NCBI RefSeq assembly: GCF_017573545.1
Contig: NZ_JAGEOK010000049.1
Coordinates: forward strand, 1-57,134
DNA: 57,134 nt
Origin: Actinomadura nitritigenes
GTDB taxonomy: Bacteria > Actinomycetota > Actinomycetes > Streptosporangiales > Streptosporangiaceae
Direction of reading: 5' to 3'
Positions 1 through 7,266 of this stretch are shown piece after piece. The notes beneath the pieces are model-generated. The model searched no databases, was not told the origin of the DNA, and saw nothing but the letters and a program-made list of their open reading frames with translations. A program made the translations under genes and the position numbers. Each line of letters starts with the position of its first letter. Position 1 is the stretch's first letter.

Positions 1-2
1 TG

Positions 3-134
3 ATGCTCGATGTGCTCACCGATGCCCCGGACCATGGGGCGATCCTGGCGAGGTTCGCCGAGAGCGTCCCGCCCGAGGACGCCCGGCACCTGCTGGACGT
101 CCTGCGCCGGCGGGCCTCCGGCGACAAGGCCTGA
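3..134 (+). CDS. BlaI/MecI-type transcriptional repressor, C-terminal end (partial)
   Basis: The window opens inside a coding frame that ends at TGA 132-134. The 43 visible residues end in a helix with the pattern RFAESVPPEDARHLLDVLRR, which resembles the C-terminal dimerisation helices of BlaI/MecI/CopY regulators. These repressors normally carry an N-terminal winged helix, here outside the window. The next gene starts 4 bases downstream and encodes an M56 metallopeptidase, the usual partner of actinobacterial BlaI genes, which supports the call. The real start lies upstream of base 1, and the ATG at 3-5 is probably internal. Confidence 0.6.
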   Translation: MLDVLTDAPDHGAILARFAESVPPEDARHLLDVLRRRASGDKA

Positions 135-138
135 CCGC

Positions 139-1077
139 ATGCTTCCCTCGGTGCTCGCTCTGATCGCGTCGGCCGTCCTGCTGGGATTCCTCGCGGGGCC
201 GGTGCTCGACCGGCTGCGCCGGCCGGCCGTCGGGCCGGCGGCCGCCATCGCCTGCTGGACGGCGGCCCTCGCAGGGACGGTCATCGCGAACACGGCCGTC
301 GTCGTGGTCGCGCTCATCTCGCCGCCGGGGCCGGGACACGGTCTCCTGGAGTGGCTGCGCGACTGCCTGCCCCACCACGGATCCCTGGCCGTCATCTCGG
401 CGGCGGCCGCGACCCTCGTGTTGATGACCGCCTGTTTCTCCCGGCTGGCGAGCGGCCTCCCGCGGCTCGGCCGTGCGGTGCGCCACCGCCGCCGGCATCG
501 GGAGATGCTGCGCCTGGTCGCCCGGGAGCACGGCCGGCATGCCGACGTCCTGGTGCTCGATCACCCCGTCCCGGTGGCGTACTCCCTTCCCGCCCGTCAG
601 CGGGCGATCGTGGTCAGCACCGGTGCGCAGGAAGCGCTCACCGACGAGGAGTTCGGCGCGGTCCTCGCCCATGAGCGCGCCCACCTGCGCCAGCGGCACC
701 ACGCGCTGCTGCTCATGCTGGACGTCGTCCATGCGCTCCTGCCGTGGCTGCCGACGGTCCGGCGCGCGAAGTCGAGGCTGCCGCTCCTGCTCGAGATGGC
801 CGCCGACGACGCCGCCGCGAGCGCCTGCGGCAGGCGGACGCTGGTCGACGCGTTGTGCCGGCTCTCCGCCGTCCCCGGAGTGGCGGGCGCGCTGGGGGCG
901 GCAGGGGAGTCGGGGCCGGCCGCGCTGGTCGAGCGGGTGCTGCGGCTGGAGACGGCCGCCCCCGTCCAGGCGCGCCGATCCGTACGCCTCGCCGCCTGCG
1001 CCTTCGCGGCGGCGGCCGTCGCCACGCCTCTCCTGGTGGGAGCCGTGGCGATCGCGGAGCTGTCCACGACCTGCTGA
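139..1077 (+). CDS. M56 family (BlaR1-like) membrane metallopeptidase
   Basis: This 312-residue protein has hydrophobic segments near residues 4-20, 33-56 and 76-100 and a last one near 285-308. The zinc-protease motif HERAH lies at about 178-182 inside AHERAHLRQRHH. This is the minimal M56 form common in actinobacteria, without the penicillin-binding sensor domain of BlaR1. In the paired systems such proteases cleave the BlaI-type repressor on an envelope signal. The ATG at 139 follows the repressor stop by 4 bases, so the two genes are almost certainly co-transcribed. The inducing signal cannot be read from the sequence. Confidence 0.85.
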   Translation: MLPSVLALIASAVLLGFLAGPVLDRLRRPAVGPAAAIACWTAALAGTVIANTAVVVVALISPPGPGHGLLEWLRDCLPHHGSLAVISAAAATLVLMTACFSRLASGLPRLGRAVRHRRRHREMLRLVAREHGRHADVLVLDHPVPVAYSLPARQRAIVVSTGAQEALTDEEFGAVLAHERAHLRQRHHALLLMLDVVHALLPWLPTVRRAKSRLPLLLEMAADDAAASACGRRTLVDALCRLSAVPGVAGALGAAGESGPAALVERVLRLETAAPVQARRSVRLAACAFAAAAVATPLLVGAVAIAELSTTC

Positions 1078-1135
1078 GGGGCATGTCGGGCTATCGAGTG
1101 AAATCTGGTACTCGGGTGGCGCATGAGCACGGTAT

Positions 1136-1154
1136 CTCCTACGCTCCGTAGGAG
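1136..1154. promoter_or_regulatory. Perfect 8-bp inverted repeat between M56 gene and NlpC/P60 gene
   Basis: Arms CTCCTACG and CGTAGGAG flank a 3-base centre. The repeat lies 59 bases after the M56 stop and about 70 bases before the NlpC/P60 start. There is no T-run, so an operator is as likely as a weak terminator. The regulator is unknown. Confidence 0.4.
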
Positions 1155-1222
1155 GTCATGGTGAGGCGCCCCCGCCGGGGCGGCCGATGACCGCGCCGAG
1201 GCATCACCGGAGAGGACAGCGC

Positions 1223-2266
1223 ATGCAGCGACGAGCTGCCGGTACCAGAACGTCAGCCCGCCGCCGGATCACCACGAGCACGGCGTGGACGGCCTCGGCC
1301 GTGCTCGCCTTCGGGCTCCTGACGCCGGTCCCCGCCGAGGCGAAGCCCAAGCCCACGCGCAAGGAGCTGACGGCGCAGCAGAAGAAGCTCGCCGACGAGG
1401 CCGAGAAGCTCAGCGAGCAGTACAACGGGCTGCGCGAGCGGCTGCGGCAGGCCCAGAAGGCCGCCGCGGTCGCCGAGACGAGTGCCGACCGGCAGAAGAA
1501 GACGCTGGCCGAGGTGCGCGACCGGATGGCGAAGCTCGCCGCCGACGCCTACAAGAACGGCCCGGTCGACCCCGCGATCAGCTTCGCCTCGGCGGGTGAT
1601 CCGCAGGCCGTGCTGGACCGGTCGGCGGCGCTCAACTACTTCGCCAGCCAGGACAACACGCGCATCGTCCAGCTGCTGCAGACGATGCAGGGCGCCGAGC
1701 GCGCCCGCAAGGCCGCCGAAGCGCGCGCGAGCCAGGTCCGCCGGCTGACCGACGAGGCGAAGAAGAAGCGCCGGGAACTCCAGGTCAAGCTCAAGAAGGT
1801 CGAACGCCAGCTGGGGACCTACTCCAGCACCGGATCGCGGCCCGGCTCCATCCCCAGCGTGAACTCGGGAGGGGCCTCGGCCAAGGCGATGGGAGCGGTG
1901 CGGGCCGCACTGAGCCAGCTCGGGGTTCCCTACTCCTGGGGCGGCGGGACCGCGTCCGGTCCGAGCTACGGCACCGCCCAAGGCGCCAACATCAAGGGCT
2001 TCGACTGCTCCGGCCTCACCCTGTACGCCTACGCCCAGGTCGGCATCAGCCTCGGCCACTACACCGGGAGCCAGTACAGCGCCGGAACCCATGTGAGCCA
2101 GAGCCAGCTCAAGCCCGGTGACCTGGTCTTCTTCTACAGCGACCTGCACCACATGGGCATGTACATCGGCAACGGCAAGATGGTCCACGCCCCGCAGACC
2201 GGCGACGTCGTCAAGATCGCCCCGATCGCCGGCCGCCCGTTCGCAGGGGGAGTCCGCCTCGCCTGA
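1223..2266 (+). CDS. Secreted NlpC/P60 peptidoglycan endopeptidase with coiled-coil N terminus
   Basis: This is a cell-wall hydrolase of the RipA type that cleaves stem peptides of peptidoglycan outside the cell. An Arg-rich N region and a hydrophobic stretch ending near PAEA form a signal peptide. Residues of about 45-200 are Lys/Glu/Gln-rich coiled coil, as in autoinhibited RipA-like proteins. The C-terminal NlpC/P60 domain (about 225-347) has the catalytic Cys262 in FDCSG and His322 in VHAP. I chose the ATG at 1223 because GGAGAGGA lies 6 bases upstream. An in-frame ATG at 1187 would add 12 residues but lacks a good ribosome site. The mature protein is 347 residues before processing. Confidence 0.85.
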   Translation: MQRRAAGTRTSARRRITTSTAWTASAVLAFGLLTPVPAEAKPKPTRKELTAQQKKLADEAEKLSEQYNGLRERLRQAQKAAAVAETSADRQKKTLAEVRDRMAKLAADAYKNGPVDPAISFASAGDPQAVLDRSAALNYFASQDNTRIVQLLQTMQGAERARKAAEARASQVRRLTDEAKKKRRELQVKLKKVERQLGTYSSTGSRPGSIPSVNSGGASAKAMGAVRAALSQLGVPYSWGGGTASGPSYGTAQGANIKGFDCSGLTLYAYAQVGISLGHYTGSQYSAGTHVSQSQLKPGDLVFFYSDLHHMGMYIGNGKMVHAPQTGDVVKIAPIAGRPFAGGVRLA

Positions 2267-2290
2267 CCGCCTCGCCGCCCGAGCCCGCGT

Positions 2291-2357
2291 CCCCGTCACC
2301 TGCCCCCGGTGACGGGGGCCGCCAAGCCCCCAGCCCGGCCCGCTGCGGCGGGCCGGG
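2291..2357. terminator. Tandem hairpins, probable bidirectional terminator
   Basis: Two perfect 10-bp stems follow one another: 2291-2300 with 2308-2317 (7-base loop), and 2334-2343 with 2348-2357 (4-base loop). They lie between the convergent NlpC/P60 and monooxygenase genes. No T-run is present, as is common for GC-rich actinomycete terminators. Confidence 0.7.
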
Positions 2358-2385
2358 GTCTCGCCGAGGCGCAACAGGACGCCGG

Positions 2386-2715
2386 TCAGGCCGCGCCGCC
2401 GGGGTAGGGGCTTCTCATCGCGCCGAAGTAGGCCTCGGGGGCCCCTTCCATGTGCTCGGGCGCTTCGCTCATGAAGGCGCGCAGCAGCGGCGTCGCGTTG
2501 TGCCGGTCGAGGTCCTCCTGCGAACGCCAGACCTCGTAGAGGAAGAACCGGCCGTCCTCCTGCTCGTGCAGGTGGTACTGGAGGCTGCCCTCGTGTCCCC
2601 GGGACGGCTCGACGAGATCCGACAGGAGTCTCCTGAGTTCGTCCGCGTGCCCCGGCTTGGGGGTCAGGAATCCGTAGAGCGAAACGGGCGCTGATGTGGC
2701 CGAAGTCGTCGTCAT
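2386..2715 (-). CDS. Antibiotic biosynthesis monooxygenase (ABM) family protein
   Basis: This small 109-residue protein has the ABM/quinol monooxygenase pattern. It starts a beta strand at VSLYGFLTPKPGHADEL, has the middle segment GSLQYHLHEQEDGRFFLYEVW, and a later helix with HNATPLLRAFM. Such ferredoxin-like dimers oxidise quinol-like substrates or simply bind aromatic ligands. The gene is divergent from a MerR regulator 63 bases away. The intergenic region holds a MerR-style promoter on this strand, so the MerR protein probably controls it. The substrate is unknown. The ATG at 2715 is the only start consistent with the family length. Confidence 0.8.
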   Translation of the reverse strand: MTTTSATSAPVSLYGFLTPKPGHADELRRLLSDLVEPSRGHEGSLQYHLHEQEDGRFFLYEVWRSQEDLDRHNATPLLRAFMSEAPEHMEGAPEAYFGAMRSPYPGGAA

Positions 2716-2722
2716 GCGATCA

Positions 2723-2753
2723 ACGTAGGATGTGACATCCGTGTGAGGTTCAA
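2723..2753 (-). promoter_or_regulatory. MerR-type promoter with 19-bp spacer and palindrome
   Basis: Reading leftward, TTGAAC (2753-2748) and CTACGT (2728-2723) are separated by 19 bases, the overlong spacer typical of MerR-activated promoters. The spacer region carries the palindrome GGATGTGACATCC (2728-2740). It drives the ABM gene and lies next to the MerR gene start. Confidence 0.55.
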
Positions 2754-2778
2754 GCCGCGCGACCATGAGGTGGGTCAC

Positions 2779-3138
2779 ATGAAGATCGGGGAGCTGTCCC
2801 GCCGGACGGGCGTGTCCGTCCGCCTCCTGCGCTACTACGAGGCCCAAGGGCTGCTCGCCTCTCAGCGCAGCCCGGGCGGCCACCGCCATTACGGGCCCGA
2901 GGCCCCCACGGCGGTGGCCCGCATCCGCGCCCTGCTCGCCGCCGGGCTCCCCACCCGGGTCATCCGGGAGATCATGCCCTGCTTCGCGGGCGACGGCACC
3001 GAGGTGCAGGCCTGCGTCCTCGACCACCTCAGAACCCAGATGGTCGAGCTGGACTCCCGCATAGCCGACCTCGCCCAGGCCCGCGCGGCCCTGGGCGACG
3101 TCCTCCAAGCCTCCACCCGATCTCTTACCAGCGCCTGA
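2779..3138 (+). CDS. MerR family transcriptional regulator
   Basis: This 119-residue protein opens with the MerR winged helix: MKIGELSRRTGVSVRLLRYYEAQGLL, then SQRSPGGHRHY. A dimerisation helix and a short C-terminal effector region follow. A single Cys pair near MPCFAGDGTEVQACVLDHL could in principle bind metal or sense redox, but the metal-binding arrangement of MerR or SoxR is absent. I chose the ATG at 2779 because it begins exactly at the conserved domain and GAGGTGGG precedes it. It is divergent from the ABM gene and probably regulates it and itself. Confidence 0.85.
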   Translation: MKIGELSRRTGVSVRLLRYYEAQGLLASQRSPGGHRHYGPEAPTAVARIRALLAAGLPTRVIREIMPCFAGDGTEVQACVLDHLRTQMVELDSRIADLAQARAALGDVLQASTRSLTSA

Positions 3139-3236
3139 ACCGTGGACCCGGCACCGCCCCGCGCCGCGTCCGCCGCGTCCGGCGCATGCGGTCGCACGCC
3201 GGGGTCCGGGGTGCCGTCGCGCTCCGCCGTGAGGGG

Positions 3237-3944
3237 TCAGCGGAGAGCCGCGCCCACCACGGCGTCGAGCTCTGCGCCGGCCTGGACGAGCACGTTCCCG
3301 TCCGGTGCCCAGACGCCGGAACCACCGGATGTCTCGCGGTACTCGCCGCTCGGCCCCGCAGCGGTGGACAGGACGACCCAGACGCCGTGCGTGGCGGCCC
3401 GGTCTCGCATGTGCTCGTCCCGGCGGGCCGCCTGTTCCGGTCCCGGCCCGTACAGGGTGCTGGCCACGTAAGCATCGATGGTCAACGCCGCGGTGTCGGC
3501 CGCGTGCTCCGGCACCGCCGCGTCCCGGCAGATGGCCAGGCCCAGCCGCCATCCGTCGATCTCCAGCACTTCCGGCTTCTCGCCGGGAGTGAAACGGCGG
3601 AACTCCTCACCGTGAAGGTGCATCTTCCGATACGCCACCGTCGTGCTCTCGCCCGTGACGGCGAGCGTTGCGATGTACTCGCGCCCATCGGCCTCCCGCA
3701 CCGGAGCGCCCACCAGTGCGATCGCGTTGGTGCTGTCGCATGCGGCCCTGATCGGATCCAACCGCGCGTCGTCGGGGGCCACAGCGGGAGCCGCGAGGTC
3801 GTAACCGGTCAGCGACAGCTCCGGGAAGACCACCAGCCGCGCACCGGCACGCTGCACCACCCCGGCCTGGCGGCTGGCGTTGTGGACGACGTCCAGTTCG
3901 TCACAGGCGGGCTGGGCCACGGCGACCGTCAAAGATCCACGCAC
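3237..3944 (-). CDS. Carbon-nitrogen hydrolase (nitrilase superfamily)
   Basis: This 235-residue hydrolase has the full nitrilase catalytic triad: Glu42 in FPELSLTGYDL, Lys106 in YRKMHLHGEE and Cys138 in LAICRDAAVPE. Members cleave amides or nitriles through a Cys thioester. The substrate cannot be predicted, though short single-domain forms are often omega-amidase or N-carbamoyl amidase-like. I use the GTG at 3944 as start because it lies just before the first beta strand (LTVAVAQPA). A TTG at 3932 is an alternative, and the ribosome site is weak in both cases. The gene is followed on the same strand side by a GlxA-type regulator gene 98 bases away. Confidence 0.82.
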   Translation of the reverse strand: MRGSLTVAVAQPACDELDVVHNASRQAGVVQRAGARLVVFPELSLTGYDLAAPAVAPDDARLDPIRAACDSTNAIALVGAPVREADGREYIATLAVTGESTTVAYRKMHLHGEEFRRFTPGEKPEVLEIDGWRLGLAICRDAAVPEHAADTAALTIDAYVASTLYGPGPEQAARRDEHMRDRAATHGVWVVLSTAAGPSGEYRETSGGSGVWAPDGNVLVQAGAELDAVVGAALR

Positions 3945-4042
3945 AAGGACATCATTCCCGATGGCCGGCAGGCGCCGTCCACGGATCGTCGAAAGGCGCC
4001 CGTCGCCGCTCGGCGGTCGGCGCCGTCCTGGCCCTGCGGCTG

Positions 4043-4996
4043 TCAGCGGGTTTCGCTGAAGGTACGCCGGTAGGAGCCGGGCGTGGTGCCGAGGTGCGCC
4101 CGGAAGTGGCGGCGCAGATTGACCGCCGAGGCGAGTCCGACCCGGGTGGCGATGGCCTCCACGGGAAGGTCGGTCTGCTCGAGCAGCACCCGTGCCGCGT
4201 CGAGGCGGCGGCCGAGCAGCCACTGTCCCGGGCTGGTGCCGAGCTGCTCGGTGAACTGCCGGGCGAGGGTCCGGCTCGACAGTCCGGCGCGTTCGGCCAG
4301 CCGGGCGACGGTCAGCCGGGTGCCGAGCCGGGAGGCGGCCCACTCCAGCAGGGGCGCCAGCGACGCGTCCGCCCTGGCCGGGACGGGTCGTGCGGCGTAC
4401 TGGAGCTGGCTGCCCTCCCGGTGCGGCGGCAGCACCATGTTCCGGGCGATCTGGGCGGCGTACGCCGCGCCGTGGTCGGAACGCACGAGGTGCAGGCACA
4501 GGTCGATGCCCGCGCCGGTTCCCGCGCTGGTCGCCACGTCGCCGTGGTCGACGTAGAGCACGTCCGGGTCCACCTGCACCTGCGGGAAGGCGGCGGCGAG
4601 ACGGGCGGTGTGGCGCCAGTGGGTGGTGGCGCGGCGGCCGTCGAGGAGTCCGGCCTGGGCGAGGACGAACGCACCCGTGCAGATGGCGACGATCCTCGCC
4701 CCGCGCCGGTGGGCGGTCCGCAGCGCCTCGGTCACGGCCGGCGGCGCCGGTTCGCCGGCCGGCTGCCAGCCAGGGACGATCACGGTGTCGGCCTCGGGCA
4801 GGGCCTCCAGTCCCGCGTCGACGAGCATGGCGTAACCGGTGGTCGTCCGCAGCGGGCCGGGGCGCTCGGCGCAGATCCGGAAGTCGTAGCGGGCCGGCAC
4901 GTCCGGGGGGGCGTTGCCGAAGACCTCGGTGGCGCAGCCGAGTTCGAAGGGCGACTGGGGCGGATGGAGCAGGGCCACCACCCGATGACGGTCCAT
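4043..4996 (-). CDS. GlxA family regulator (DJ-1/PfpI domain plus AraC HTH)
   Basis: The 317 residues comprise a DJ-1/PfpI amidotransferase-like fold (about 5-185) and a C-terminal AraC helix-turn-helix pair (about 215-312, with LSSRTLARQFTEQLGTSPGQW and a second HTH ending in NLRRHFRAHLGTTPGSYRR). The nucleophile-elbow Cys106 in AICTGAF is retained, but in this family the domain is thought to sense a ligand rather than catalyse. The gene is divergent from an alpha/beta hydrolase (70-base gap), the most likely target. Confidence 0.85.
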   Translation of the reverse strand: MDRHRVVALLHPPQSPFELGCATEVFGNAPPDVPARYDFRICAERPGPLRTTTGYAMLVDAGLEALPEADTVIVPGWQPAGEPAPPAVTEALRTAHRRGARIVAICTGAFVLAQAGLLDGRRATTHWRHTARLAAAFPQVQVDPDVLYVDHGDVATSAGTGAGIDLCLHLVRSDHGAAYAAQIARNMVLPPHREGSQLQYAARPVPARADASLAPLLEWAASRLGTRLTVARLAERAGLSSRTLARQFTEQLGTSPGQWLLGRRLDAARVLLEQTDLPVEAIATRVGLASAVNLRRHFRAHLGTTPGSYRRTFSETR

Positions 4997-5066
4997 GGCA
5001 CGAATCTACCCATGGATGTCTTTTTGGACTCTCGGTCGCGCGGCCGGCCCGAAGCACAGTGGTCCC

Positions 5067-5906
5067 ATGAGCGAGACGACGGGAATGGACGTGCTGAGGA
5101 CCGCGGTGCGGGTCGACGGCGAAGACGCCAGCTACCTGACCGCCGGGCGGGACGGCCCGGCGGTGCTGCTGCTGCACGGAACGTACTGGAGTCGGGTCTG
5201 GCTTCCGGTGGTGGGCCGGCTCGCGAAGGCGGGGCTGCGGCCCCTCGCCGTCGACCTCCCCGGGCTGGGGCGCTCGGGAGGCGAGCTCACCGCGGAGACC
5301 GCGACGGTTCCGGCCCTGGCGGAGTGGGTGGCGCGATTCGCCTCCGCGCTGGGGCTGTCCGGGCCGATCGCCGTGGCGGGCCATGACATCGGCGGCGCCG
5401 TCGCCCAGCACCTCCTCGTCCACGATCTGCTGGAGGTGCCCCGGCTGGCCCTGGTGAACTCGGTCCTCTACGACTCCTGGCCGGCGCCCCACGTGGCGAG
5501 GTTCCGGGACCCGGAGGTAGCCGCGGCGACCACCGGCGGAGAACTCCTCGCCGCTCGCCGGCGGGCCGTGGCGGCGGCGCTGGCCGGTGCCGCCACCGAG
5601 GAACTGATCGCCGACTATGCGGACCCGTGGACCGACCCGCGGGTCCGCCGCTCCTGGCTGGCGATGGCGGTGGCGGCCGACAGCCGCTACACCCTCGACC
5701 TCGTCCCCGCGCTGCGGCGGTCCACGACGCCCAAGTTGCTGATCTGGGGCGAGGACGACGGCTTCGAGAGGGTGGAGTACGCCGAGAGGTTCGCCGGTGA
5801 GATTCCGCGGACCGCGCTCGTTCGCATCCCGGGGGCGGACCACATTCCCACGGAGAACGCACCCGGCCGGATCGCCGACGCCCTCATCGACTTCTTCGCG
5901 CCCTGA
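5067..5906 (+). CDS. Alpha/beta hydrolase with Asp nucleophile (epoxide hydrolase/dehalogenase-like)
   Basis: This 279-residue alpha/beta hydrolase has an oxyanion motif LLLHGTYWS near 35-43. The nucleophile elbow GHDIGG has Asp107 in place of Ser. The late catalytic His is in GADHIPTENAP. An Asp nucleophile is typical of epoxide hydrolases and haloalkane dehalogenases rather than esterases. I chose the ATG at 5067 because upstream in-frame codons overlap the divergent regulator start. An ATG at 5085 is possible. It is probably controlled by the GlxA-type gene at 4043. Confidence 0.75.
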   Translation: MSETTGMDVLRTAVRVDGEDASYLTAGRDGPAVLLLHGTYWSRVWLPVVGRLAKAGLRPLAVDLPGLGRSGGELTAETATVPALAEWVARFASALGLSGPIAVAGHDIGGAVAQHLLVHDLLEVPRLALVNSVLYDSWPAPHVARFRDPEVAAATTGGELLAARRRAVAAALAGAATEELIADYADPWTDPRVRRSWLAMAVAADSRYTLDLVPALRRSTTPKLLIWGEDDGFERVEYAERFAGEIPRTALVRIPGADHIPTENAPGRIADALIDFFAP

Positions 5907-5980
5907 TGACCTGCGCCGAGCGGTACGGCCGGTAGCGGTCCCCCTCCGCGGCCGGTCGTCGAGCCGCCGCCTCTTGCTAA

Positions 5981-6031
5981 GTGGACCGTGGTCCGTTAAT
6001 CTCCCGGAGAGAGATGCGGACTGCGGTCCGC
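5981..6031. promoter_or_regulatory. Twin palindromic operators upstream of azoreductase gene
   Basis: Two sites share the core GGAC-N4-GTCC: 5983-5994 (GGACCGTGGTCC) and 6016-6031 (within GCGGACTGCGGTCCGC). Their centres are about 35 bases apart. Both lie within 70 bases of the azoreductase ATG. The shape suits a TetR-type repressor, but no such gene is adjacent. Confidence 0.55.
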
Positions 6032-6050
6032 TTACTGAAGGGATCAGGTC

Positions 6051-6677
6051 ATGAGCCGTTTGCTGCACGTCTCCGCCTCGCCGCGCGGAACGTCCTCCGA
6101 GTCGCTGGCGCTCGCCACCGCCTTCCTCGACGCCTACCGGGAGAGCCACCCCGGCGACACCGTCGACCACCACGACCTCTGGGACGGCACACTCCCGGAG
6201 TTCGGCCCCGCCGGAGCCGGAGCCAAGATGACCGTCTTCGGAGGCGCCGACCCGTCCGGCGCCCAGGAACGCGCCTGGGAGGCCGCCCGCGCCGTCTTCG
6301 AGCGCTTCGACTCCTACGACCGCTACCTGTTCAGCGTCCCCATGTGGAACGCGGGCGTGCCGTACATCCTCAAGCAGTTCATCGATGTGGTCTCGCAGCC
6401 CGGCTGGGTCTTCGGCTTCGACGCCCAGCACGGTTACACCGGCCTCCTGCGGGACAAGAAGGCGGCCGTCGTCTACACGAGCGCCGTCTACGGCGACGGC
6501 CGGGGACCGGGCTTCGGCTCCGACTTCCAGAGCACGTTCTTCGAGGACTGGCTGCGCTGGGCCGGGATCACGGACATCGCCACCGTGCAGTTCCGTCCCA
6601 ACCTCGCGACCGCCGACGCCGAGACGGGACGCCGCGAAGCCCACGCACGGGCCCGGGAGGAAGGCAAGCGTTTCTGA
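6051..6677 (+). CDS. FMN-dependent NAD(P)H azoreductase / quinone reductase (AzoR-like)
   Basis: This 208-residue flavodoxin-fold protein opens with RLLHVSASPRGTSSESLALA, the phosphate-binding loop of the AzoR/YwrO family. The FMN-contact segment is FSVPMWNAGVPYILKQFIDVV, and GLLRDKKAAVVYTSAVYG follows. Members reduce quinones and azo dyes with two electrons and are often induced by electrophiles. A good start at ATG 6051 is preceded by GAAGGGATCAG. Two palindromic operators directly upstream suggest induction by release of a repressor that is encoded elsewhere. Confidence 0.85.
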   Translation: MSRLLHVSASPRGTSSESLALATAFLDAYRESHPGDTVDHHDLWDGTLPEFGPAGAGAKMTVFGGADPSGAQERAWEAARAVFERFDSYDRYLFSVPMWNAGVPYILKQFIDVVSQPGWVFGFDAQHGYTGLLRDKKAAVVYTSAVYGDGRGPGFGSDFQSTFFEDWLRWAGITDIATVQFRPNLATADAETGRREAHARAREEGKRF

Positions 6678-6771
6678 CGATGACCGGGAAGCGTGAATCC
6701 GTGACCGCGACGCGGCGGTGGCGGAGCGTCGTCGACGGCGCTCTGCACGGTCCCGGACATAGGCTGGTGCG

Positions 6772-7257
6772 GTGGACGCCGATGAGTTCGTCGCCGGGTT
6801 CGACTACCCGATGTTCGTGGTGACCGCCGTCGATCCCGGCACGGGCGCGCGTGCGGGCTGCCTGGTCGGGTTCGCCACGCAGACCAGCATCGAGCCGTTC
6901 AGGTTCCTCGTCTGCCTTTCCCGTCGCAACCGCACGTACCGGGTGGCCCGGGCGGCGACGGTGCTGGCCGTGCACGTCCTCGACGAGGAGCAGCGGGAAC
7001 TGGCGGCCCTGTTCGGAGAACGGACGGGCGACGAGGTCGACAAGTTCGCCCGCTGCTCGTGGCGGCCGGGGCCCGAAGACGTCCCCCTGCTCACCGACGC
7101 CCGCCGCCACCTCGTCGGCCGCGTTTTGGAGCGCACCGAACTCGGCGATCACATCGGCTTCCTGCTCGACCCCGTGGACGTGAGGGCCGGGGCGGGGACC
7201 GCGCCGCTCACCTTCCGCTCGCTGCCCGCCATGGAGCCCGGGCACGAGAGCGGGTGA
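6772..7257 (+). CDS. Flavin reductase-like FMN-binding protein
   Basis: This 161-residue protein matches the flavin reductase-like split-barrel family. FDYPMFVVTAVDPGTGARAG leads into CLVGFATQTSIEPFRFLVCLSRRNRTY, the flavin-binding region, and LAVHVLDEEQRELAALFG follows. Such proteins exchange reduced flavin or bind FMN as a repressor or oxygenase partner. The start is GTG 6772. The preceding azoreductase gene ends 94 bases upstream, so co-transcription is possible. It is convergent with the PP2C gene, with only 9 bases between the stops. Confidence 0.8.
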   Translation: MDADEFVAGFDYPMFVVTAVDPGTGARAGCLVGFATQTSIEPFRFLVCLSRRNRTYRVARAATVLAVHVLDEEQRELAALFGERTGDEVDKFARCSWRPGPEDVPLLTDARRHLVGRVLERTELGDHIGFLLDPVDVRAGAGTAPLTFRSLPAMEPGHESG

Positions 7258-7266
7258 CCCGCCCGG

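Noticed and set aside
1078..1222. Possible c-di-AMP (ydaO) riboswitch before the NlpC/P60 gene, as in some actinomycetes
   Set aside because: The gap is too short for this riboswitch and the typical conserved cores are not visible.
3237..6644. Open frame of 1135 codons on the minus strand
   Set aside because: It crosses the nitrilase gene and several opposite-strand genes. Only the 3' part matches a real protein. The rest is GC-rich antisense without domain signals.
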